A stretch of DNA of 64,000 bases from Marininema mesophilum (GTDB lineage: Bacteria; Bacillota; Bacilli; Thermoactinomycetales; DSM-45169): assembly GCF_900106775.1 (NCBI RefSeq), contig NZ_FNNQ01000010.1, positions 1 to 64,000 on the forward strand, read 5' to 3'. The notes beneath the pieces are model-generated. The model made no database searches and was not told the origin of the DNA. It saw nothing but the letters and a program-made list of their open reading frames with translations. Made by a program: the position numbers and the translations under genes. This document shows positions 26,501 to 32,955 of the stretch, in pieces. Positions within the stretch are counted from its first letter, which is position 1. Every line of letters starts with the position of its first letter.

Positions 26501-29500
26501 CTAGGGCTAGAGAACATCGGGGCGAAAGACTCATTCTTTGAATTAGGTGGGCACTCGTTATTAGCGACCCAAGTGGCTTCTCGCTTACAAGAAGCGTTTC
26601 AGATTGAACTATCGATCCGGGAGCTATTTGCCTATCCCACGGTTGAGGCGTTAGCGACACGATTGGACGAGTTGCGTCAAGGGGAGAAGGCAACGTTACC
26701 GCCATTGAAGCCGATGGAACGGACGGAACCGGTTCCACTCTCATATGCGCAGCAACGCCTGTGGTTCATCGATCGGTTTACGCCCAATAGCGCCCTTTAC
26801 AACATTCCAGGGGTATGGCGATTAAAAGGGGATTGGTCTATAGAAAGCCTGGAAAAGGGGCTCAACGCACTGATTGAGCGGCACGAAGTGTTGCGTACAG
26901 TCATTGGTGAAGTGGATGGTCAGCCGGTGCAACAGATCCAACCTTTTATGCCAAGGAAGCTGCCGGTGATCCACTTGATAGATCTGCCTATCGAAGAAAG
27001 AGAAGCCGAGATGAACCGTCTCATTCAAGAAGAAGCGGAATCCCCCTTTGACTTGGCTCAGGGTCCCTTGATGCGGACCCAATGCATTCAAATGGAAGAA
27101 GAAGAGTGGATATTCCTTTGCACCATGCATCACATCATCTCAGACGGCTGGTCCATGGGGATTTTCCTCGAGGAATTGCTCACCCTGTATCAAAACGTAC
27201 TGGATGAATCCCCTGCAGAGCTTCCTCCATTGCCAATCCAATATGCAGACTTTGCCCAGTGGCAACGAAAGTGGATGGAGGAAGAGGGGCTGGATACACA
27301 GCTTCAATATTGGCAAGAAGAACTATCTGGCGAACTACCAGTCTTGCAATGGCCCACAAATCGGGTGCGTCCGGTAGCCCAAACATACCAAGGGGCCGTG
27401 CATCAAGTCATGTTCCCGCTCGACTTAGTAGAGAAGTTAAAAGAGGTAAGTCGTGAGGAAGGGTCCACGTTATTTATGACCTTGCTGGCGGCCTATCAAG
27501 GATTCTTGTCTCGATATACCGGACAAGACGACATCTTGGTGGGGAGCCCAATTGCGAACCGCAATCATCAAGAAATCGAGGGGCTGATTGGATTTTTCGT
27601 CAACACTCTCGTGTATCGAGCGGATGTAAGCGGCAACCCGACCTTTCGAGACCTCTTAGCGCAAGTGCGTCAAAAGGCACTAAAGGCGTACGAGCACCAA
27701 GATATCCCCTTCGAAAAAATAGTGGAAGCGGTGCAGCCAGAGCGTAGCACCAGTTATTCTCCGATTTTCCAGACGCTCTTTACCTTACAAGATATGGCGT
27801 CATGGAAGGTACCCGACTTACCCGAACTAAGTATGGAGTTGGCAGAACACCACGTATCGACAGCGAAATTTGATCTGACCGTGGTGATGGAGGAGAAAGC
27901 GGAGGGGCTTTGGGCTGCCTTTGAGTACAACACGGATTTATTTGATCGGGCAACCATTGAAAGAATGGCGAGGCACTTTGAAAACTGGTTGCATGAAGTC
28001 GCCCACCATTCGGAAAAAGCACTGGGAAGTTTGGACCTGATGGCAGAAGAAGAGAAGCAGCAGCTGTTGGTGGAATGGAATGATACGACAGTAGCCTATC
28101 CTCAAGCTCTGACGATTCATGAGCTATTTGAAGAACAAGCCATGAGCCGTCCAGAAGCCATCGCCGTGGTCTATGAAGATCAACAGCTGACCTACCGTGA
28201 ATTAAATGAACGAGCCAACCAACTGGCGCATTACCTCCAGAAGCAGGGAGTAGGAACCGAATCGCTAGTGGGGTTGTGTGTGGATCGGTCCCCAGACATG
28301 GTTGTGGGGTTACTCGGCATCTTAAAAGCCGGGGGAGCGTATGTACCACTGGATCCGACTTATCCAGAGAAACGGCTACAATATATCGTCGAGGATGCTG
28401 GTATCCAGATACTCGTTACCCAAGCACACATACAAGAGCAAGAAGAGTTACGGAAGACGGTTAAAACCATTTATCTGGATCAGGATCAAGAGAGTATTGC
28501 CCGAGAAAGTGTTCTTTCCCCTAAGGTGGAAGTCACGGCTCAGAATTTGGCGTATGTCATTTACACCTCGGGTTCAACGGGAAATCCGAAGGGTGTGATG
28601 GTGGAGCACCGTAATGTGACCCGGCTCTTTCAAGCCACAAGGCCTTGGTATCAGTTTAATGAACAGGATACATGGACGCTTTTCCATTCGTATGCGTTTG
28701 ACTTTTCCGTTTGGGAATTATGGGGGGCCTTGCTGTATGGCGGTCGTTTGGTTGTCGTACCGTACTGGATTAGCCGCTCTCCGAAAGACTTCTATCAGCT
28801 GTTAATCGAGGAAAAGGTGACCGTCTTGAACCAGACCCCAACGGCTTTCCGACAGTTGATACAGGTCAGTGAACAAATCGAAGGTGAAAACGGACACTTG
28901 GCGTTACGATATGTGATTTTTGGTGGAGAAGCATTAGAGCCATCGAGCTTATTGCCGTGGTTTAAGCGATATGGTGATGAACAGCCGCAGTTAATCAATA
29001 TGTATGGCATCACCGAGACGACCGTCCATGTCACGTATTATCCACTGACGTATGAAGAGGCGTCCCAGGTACTGGGAAGCAACATTGGGAAGCAGATCCC
29101 AGATCTCCAAGTGTATGTGTTAGATACGAATCAGCAGCCGGTGCCGATAGGAGTAGCTGGAGAGCTTTATATTGGCGGAGAAGGATTGGCGCGTGGCTAT
29201 CTCAATCGTCCAGAGTTAACGGCAGAACGTTTCGTCTCCCATCGTTTTGGAGAGCAGGTGAAGCGATTATACCGGACAGGGGATTTGGCAAGGTACCTTG
29301 CCAATGGGGATTTAGAGTATCTAGGGAGAATTGACCATCAAGTAAAAGTGCGTGGTTTCCGGATTGAACTCGGAGAAATCGAAGCGGCCCTCCTTACACA
29401 TACTTCCGTCACTGAAGCCATCGTCATTGTGCGGGAAGATGAGCCAGGGGATAAACGACTGGTGGCCTATGTAAGAGGCGATGGAAGTGCTGCAATGTGG

Positions 29501-31330
29501 CGGGAGCATCTGAAAGGACAATTACCGAGCTACATGGTTCCTGCACACTTTGTTGCTATAGATACCTTCCCACTGACTCCCAATGGAAAAGTGGACCACA
29601 AGGCGCTACCTGTTCCAGATGGGAAGCAGGAGATCAAAGAAGAGTATGTGGCTCCTCGGAATCAACGTGAACAAATATTGGCCTCGATTTGGAAACAAAT
29701 ACTGGGTAAAAACCAGGTAGGCATACATGATAACTTTTTTGAAATCGGTGGAGATTCCATTCTTAGTATTCAGATCGTATCGCGAGCAAGTCAAACGGGA
29801 TTGAAATTAACACCGAAACAGTTATTTGAATATCAAACGATTGCAGAATTAGCTCAGGTAGCAGGAGAAATCGAGGGAGTACAAGCGGAACAAGGAGAAG
29901 TGACAGGGGAGGTTCAATTAACTCCCATTCAGCATTGGTTCTTTGAACATCAGCATCCAAATCCTCATCATTGGAATCAGTCGATGTTTTTTAGAACAAA
30001 GGAGCGAATGGATGCCCAGTTACTTGAGGAAACACTTCAATGTATCCTGAATCATCATGATGCCTTGCGTTTACGATATGACCTTTTACCAAATGAAAAA
30101 TGGAAGCAGAGAAACGAAGGAGTAGCAAAACAAACGATCGTAACTCATATAGAATTAGATCGATTACCACAAGAAGAGTGGAATCGAGTGATTCAAAGAG
30201 AGATTGACAATGCTCAGGCGAGCTTGAATTTACATGAGGGTCCTATCATGAGGGTGGTTTACTTCGATGAAGGAGCGAATGATTCCGGTCGTTTATTTTG
30301 GGCGATTCATCACTTAGCAGTAGATGGGGTTTCTTGGCGGATTCTACTGGAAGATATACAAACGATTTATAGTCAAAAAATAGAGGGTCAGCCGTTATCC
30401 TTACCTGCGAAGAGTACATCCTTTCAAGCGTGGTCTGAACAGTTAAACGCTTACGCCCAGGATGGTATCCCGCAAGAGATTCAAGATTACTGGAAGCAAC
30501 AGCTAGAAAAAGAAGTGACGGTTCTTCCGAGCGATTATTTAGTTGGGCAAACTTCAGAAATATTTGCCGAACAGATTACGGTAGTATTGGGCGAGAAAGA
30601 AACTGATGCGCTACTCCATGAGATTCCTACTACCCATAAGGCTCAAATCAATGAAGTGTTGTTAACAGCATTGGTGCAGGCTACTGCCAATTGGACCGGT
30701 CATCCTACACTTTCGGCACACCTAGAAGGGCATGGTAGGGAAGAAATTTTAGATGGAGTTGATCTGTCTAGAACGGTGGGGTGGTTTACAAGTATTTATC
30801 CTGTTCATTTAGATATTAAAGGGGCAAATACTCCGATTGAAGCGTTAAAAGCCGTAAAAGAGCAAATCCGTCAAATCCCGAATAAGGGAATTGATTATGG
30901 AATCCTACGTTACTTGAATCATGATATGGCAGCTATCTTCTGTTCCCAACAGAAACCATCGATTAGCTTTAACTACTTAGGGCAATTTGATCAAGGGACT
31001 TCTCAAGAGGCGATGTTTACCCAAGAGAAAGGGTTTGTTCAATTAGACCATGCCCCTGAATCCAAGCAGACCCATCTGATTGATGTGGCGGGGATTATAA
31101 CGGATGGAAAGCTACAGATCACCTGGATGTATAGTCGGGAACAATTTGATAAGTCTACCATTCAAGATGTAGCAGAAAGTATGCTAAGACAGCTAGACAT
31201 ACTCATTCATTCTTCTGCTACCGAGGCGGCCTTTACAGTCTCAGACTTTGCAGCTGCCGAATTGACCGAAAAAGACTTGAGTAAATTACTATCTAAAATG
31301 TCGAAAATGACAAATAAACGAGGTAAATAA
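23519..31330 (+). CDS. nonribosomal peptide synthetase, C-A(Ile)-T-C-A(Thr)-T-E (2603 aa)
   Basis: Two complete modules plus epimerase. C1 is about residues 5-440 (HHISTDG near 136). A1 has YTSGSTGIPKG near 625, T1 GGHSLL near 1010. C2 is about 1070-1500 (HHIISDG near 1203). A2 has YTSGSTGNPKG near 1681. T2 has the epimerase-coupled GGDSIL near 2076. The E domain is about 2130-2590 with HHLAVDG near 2263. Pockets read D-G-F-F-L-G-V-V-F-K (close to the Ile code) and D-F-W-N-I-G-M-V-H-K (the Thr code). The product segment is Ile-D-Thr or D-allo-Thr. The N-terminal C domain has no donor module in the window, so it may accept an acyl group or another cap. A TTG start at 23519 is 7 bases after AGGGAGG; TTG 23513 is too close to it. 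The stop overlaps the next ATG. Confidence 0.95.
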   Translation: MPEKTFVKANPLSEGQKAIFSHHYLYPESSLYCERFAWRLRSPIEVSKFKQALIEVTKRHDIYRSIFIMEKEPVQKVYSEPILDFELVNMENSNDSYIKQYIHEETHRPFQLEEGPVFRTRLLQLSNDEYILLYIIHHISTDGWTFSITLDELGLFYKYLCEEKTVDLDPIQLEYSDFVDQQKEMFSGKEGEKSRLFWKDKLLGELPVLDIPADHGRPHTPSYKGSLLPFKINRKIIDRVKEFSEKEDSTLYISLFSLYAAFLHRYSGQNEFIIGTPVSGRSNKKFSSTAGYFVNLLPIGVQVSKEDTFIDVYQAVREEVYSCIKHRDYPFPLMIQDLEANLHSSYSPVFQTSFVFQRAVRQKEAILLGSATNTLDLHGLIMEPLYIEKNISKFDLTLFAEEEIDGSMCLNFEYNTDIFESSTISRFASHFVNFITSAIDNPNVQLSEVCLLDKSEQKQLLVDWNDTTVAYPQALTIHELFEGQAMNCPEATAVVYEDQQLTYRKLNERANQLAHYLQKQGVGAESLVGICMDRSPDMIVGLLGILKAGGAYVPLDPNYPEKRLQYILEDAGIQILVTQAHLQEQEELRKTVNTIYLDQDQECIARESILSPKVEVTAQNLAYVIYTSGSTGIPKGNLTTHQNVVKTICNNGYLEVDDQDRVLQLSNYAFDGSIFDIYTALFNGATLVLVSHDVVLNTKELLNTIRNEKITISFMTTALFNTLVDLDLSGLQGIRKILFGGERVSNKHVEQALDFLGEHRIIHVYGPTETTVFATRYSIDHRVKDMGVVPIGKPINNTEVYILDQNRQPVPIGVPGELYIGGDGVARGYLNRPDLTADRFIAHPFMPGERLYQTGDLVKYLPDGNIDFLDRIDNQVKIRGFRIELGEIEGALNEIPSIKEAVVLVQEYDRGDKRLVAYVVGEGSVAEWKAHLKEQLPSYMMPASFVVMKAFPLTPNGKIDRKALPTPDTRQGGDQYIAPRTPLEELVVSVWEQVLGLENIGAKDSFFELGGHSLLATQVASRLQEAFQIELSIRELFAYPTVEALATRLDELRQGEKATLPPLKPMERTEPVPLSYAQQRLWFIDRFTPNSALYNIPGVWRLKGDWSIESLEKGLNALIERHEVLRTVIGEVDGQPVQQIQPFMPRKLPVIHLIDLPIEEREAEMNRLIQEEAESPFDLAQGPLMRTQCIQMEEEEWIFLCTMHHIISDGWSMGIFLEELLTLYQNVLDESPAELPPLPIQYADFAQWQRKWMEEEGLDTQLQYWQEELSGELPVLQWPTNRVRPVAQTYQGAVHQVMFPLDLVEKLKEVSREEGSTLFMTLLAAYQGFLSRYTGQDDILVGSPIANRNHQEIEGLIGFFVNTLVYRADVSGNPTFRDLLAQVRQKALKAYEHQDIPFEKIVEAVQPERSTSYSPIFQTLFTLQDMASWKVPDLPELSMELAEHHVSTAKFDLTVVMEEKAEGLWAAFEYNTDLFDRATIERMARHFENWLHEVAHHSEKALGSLDLMAEEEKQQLLVEWNDTTVAYPQALTIHELFEEQAMSRPEAIAVVYEDQQLTYRELNERANQLAHYLQKQGVGTESLVGLCVDRSPDMVVGLLGILKAGGAYVPLDPTYPEKRLQYIVEDAGIQILVTQAHIQEQEELRKTVKTIYLDQDQESIARESVLSPKVEVTAQNLAYVIYTSGSTGNPKGVMVEHRNVTRLFQATRPWYQFNEQDTWTLFHSYAFDFSVWELWGALLYGGRLVVVPYWISRSPKDFYQLLIEEKVTVLNQTPTAFRQLIQVSEQIEGENGHLALRYVIFGGEALEPSSLLPWFKRYGDEQPQLINMYGITETTVHVTYYPLTYEEASQVLGSNIGKQIPDLQVYVLDTNQQPVPIGVAGELYIGGEGLARGYLNRPELTAERFVSHRFGEQVKRLYRTGDLARYLANGDLEYLGRIDHQVKVRGFRIELGEIEAALLTHTSVTEAIVIVREDEPGDKRLVAYVRGDGSAAMWREHLKGQLPSYMVPAHFVAIDTFPLTPNGKVDHKALPVPDGKQEIKEEYVAPRNQREQILASIWKQILGKNQVGIHDNFFEIGGDSILSIQIVSRASQTGLKLTPKQLFEYQTIAELAQVAGEIEGVQAEQGEVTGEVQLTPIQHWFFEHQHPNPHHWNQSMFFRTKERMDAQLLEETLQCILNHHDALRLRYDLLPNEKWKQRNEGVAKQTIVTHIELDRLPQEEWNRVIQREIDNAQASLNLHEGPIMRVVYFDEGANDSGRLFWAIHHLAVDGVSWRILLEDIQTIYSQKIEGQPLSLPAKSTSFQAWSEQLNAYAQDGIPQEIQDYWKQQLEKEVTVLPSDYLVGQTSEIFAEQITVVLGEKETDALLHEIPTTHKAQINEVLLTALVQATANWTGHPTLSAHLEGHGREEILDGVDLSRTVGWFTSIYPVHLDIKGANTPIEALKAVKEQIRQIPNKGIDYGILRYLNHDMAAIFCSQQKPSISFNYLGQFDQGTSQEAMFTQEKGFVQLDHAPESKQTHLIDVAGIITDGKLQITWMYSREQFDKSTIQDVAESMLRQLDILIHSSATEAAFTVSDFAAAELTEKDLSKLLSKMSKMTNKRGK
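24899..25426 (+). repeat. near-identical A-domain N-terminal segment, copy 1
   Basis: This ~528-bp segment of the Ile module aligns without gaps to 28067-28594 in the Thr module, with only scattered differences. It covers the linker (WNDTTVAYPQALTIHELFE) to the phosphate-loop motif SGSTG. Similarity falls abruptly just after it, where the substrate-binding subdomain begins. Confidence 0.85.
28067..28594 (+). repeat. near-identical A-domain N-terminal segment, copy 2
   Basis: Second copy, 3168 bp (1056 codons) downstream of the first and in the same frame. The pair suggests that the pocket-bearing part was exchanged or that the flanks were homogenised by gene conversion. Confidence 0.85.
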
Positions 31331-32613
31331 TGAGTAATATTATAGATATTTATCCGCTGTCTCCGCTTCAGGAAGGGATGTTATTTCACTCGATATATGA
31401 CCAAGAGGATGAAAACTCGGCATCTTATATTGTACAAATAAGTATCCTGCTTGGTGGAAAACTGGACACCGCTATTTTTAAAAAGGCATGGGAACATGTG
31501 ATTAACCGGAATGAGATCTTTCGTTCAGCCTTTATGTGGGAAGAAATCGATCATCCATTGCAAGTGGTTTTTGGAGAAGCATCGTTTGAAATGGATAATG
31601 AAGATTGGAGTACATGCTCACATGACGAAAGAGAGAAGCGGTTAAAACTTCTCTTGGAATCTGATCGAAAAAAGGGATTTCAGTTAGATGAAGCACAACT
31701 GATGCGGGTGAAAGTCATTAAAGAAGCTGAAGCGGAATACAGGATTGTTTGGACACATCATCACATTTTATTAGATGGATGGAGCGTATCTCTTGTCTTT
31801 AAGGAATTGTTTACGATTTATCTAAGCATGATGAAAGGGGAGGCTTGGGATTTACCCAAGTCTCCACCCTACAAGAAATATATCCAATGGATTAAAAAAC
31901 AGGATAAGCTTAAAGCTGAGCAATATTGGAAAGAGGAACTACAGGGGTTTACTGCTCCGACTCCGTACACCTTAGAACGACAGAATCGATCAGCAGATAA
32001 GGGATACGGAGAGAGCGTTCAATCGTTGTCAGTAGAAGAAACGCAAGCGTTACAAGTGTGGGTACGAAAAAATAAGGTTACCCTAAATACCCTAACTCAA
32101 GGGGTTTGGTCCTATTTATTGAGCAAGTATAGCGGAGAGCAGGATGTCGTATTTGGTGTAACAAGCTCTGGTCGACCGACGGAAATAGTGGGTGTAGAGA
32201 ATATGGTTGGTCCCTTTATTAACACGCTACCCACCCGTATTCAAGTTTCCGAGGATAGCAAGATAGTGGACTGGTTACTGAATATCCAAGAGAAAGAGAT
32301 CGAGCGAAGACAATACGAATATACCGCCTTGACTGAAATTCAAGGGTGGAGCGAAGTTTCAAGGGAAGTTCCTTTATTCCATACGTTATATGTCTTTGAG
32401 AATTACCCTGCACAGAAAGGTAATCTTGACTCGGATTTAGAAATTCTGAATGTGCACGGTGTAGAACAAACGAATTATCCACTAAACCTTGTCGTGATAC
32501 CAGGAGAGCAATTGTCCTTTAAGCTGATGTATGATCGAAGTCAGTTTGATGAAATGACGATTGACCGGATTCAAGGTCATCTATATCATGTGCTAAAACA
32601 AATGACAGAATAA
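31330..32613 (+). CDS. stand-alone condensation domain protein, DCL type (427 aa)
   Basis: A single condensation domain with no adenylation or carrier domain. The N-terminal YPLSPLQEGMLFHSIYD and the active-site HHHILLDGWS (near residue 143) are typical of DCL domains, which join a D-configured donor to an L acceptor. It is encoded 1 bp into the stop of the Ile-Thr synthetase, whose last domain is an epimerase. The synthetase at 6109 begins with A rather than C. The simplest reading is that this protein acts in trans between T2 of the Ile-Thr synthetase and T1 of the 6109 synthetase. The His motif looks intact, so it should be active. Confidence 0.9.
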   Translation: MSNIIDIYPLSPLQEGMLFHSIYDQEDENSASYIVQISILLGGKLDTAIFKKAWEHVINRNEIFRSAFMWEEIDHPLQVVFGEASFEMDNEDWSTCSHDEREKRLKLLLESDRKKGFQLDEAQLMRVKVIKEAEAEYRIVWTHHHILLDGWSVSLVFKELFTIYLSMMKGEAWDLPKSPPYKKYIQWIKKQDKLKAEQYWKEELQGFTAPTPYTLERQNRSADKGYGESVQSLSVEETQALQVWVRKNKVTLNTLTQGVWSYLLSKYSGEQDVVFGVTSSGRPTEIVGVENMVGPFINTLPTRIQVSEDSKIVDWLLNIQEKEIERRQYEYTALTEIQGWSEVSREVPLFHTLYVFENYPAQKGNLDSDLEILNVHGVEQTNYPLNLVVIPGEQLSFKLMYDRSQFDEMTIDRIQGHLYHVLKQMTE

Positions 32614-32701
32614 GGAAATCAGCAGATAGGTTTGATTAATTTTGAACAATGGTGCCGGGTGTTCTAACATAGAGTTGCATAGATTTGAAAGCATAGGAAA
32701 A

Positions 32702-32747
32702 AACAACCGATCGATTGCTTGCCATACTGAGCAATCGATCGGTTGTT
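32702..32747. repeat. 18-bp perfect inverted repeat with 10-base spacer
   Basis: AACAACCGATCGATTGCT and its exact complement flank a 10-base loop. A T-run follows only on the minus strand, where no gene ends. A TATAAT word starts 4 bases after the right arm (32752). It may be an operator, a protected RNA end or a remnant of a mobile element. Confidence 0.7.
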
Positions 32748-32775
32748 GATGTATAATGAAGGGAAGCGTTTGTAG

Positions 32776-32812
32776 AGAAGTCTTCCGAATTGGTGGGGAC
32801 TTCTTTTTTTTT
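32776..32812 (+). terminator. terminator after the peptide cluster
   Basis: AGAAGTC pairs with GACTTCT, extended inward by TTCC/GGGG-like pairs, and is followed by a run of about nine T's. It closes the synthetase/C-protein unit about 165 bases after the last stop. Confidence 0.85.
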
Positions 32813-32955
32813 GACAAAGGTGAACGGTATGTGCAATTTTATCTGGATGATTTATCATTTGTTAGTTGTAAAAATTATTTAAATAAACAAAACATTTGTC
32901 CACAATCGTGGTATATTTTAAGTTGATGTACAACACATCTCTCAGGGGGAGTATC

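Noticed and set aside
27780..28349. 189-codon open frame on the minus strand inside the large synthetase
   Set aside because: It lies fully within a well-supported synthetase gene in its GC-richer part, has no ribosome site and gives a low-complexity Pro/Ser/Arg protein; it is a shadow.
32896..32955. Upstream ATG at 32896 as start of the secreted protein
   Set aside because: It would add 20 residues before a perfect signal peptide and lacks a ribosome site, whereas ATG 32956 has AGGGGGA.
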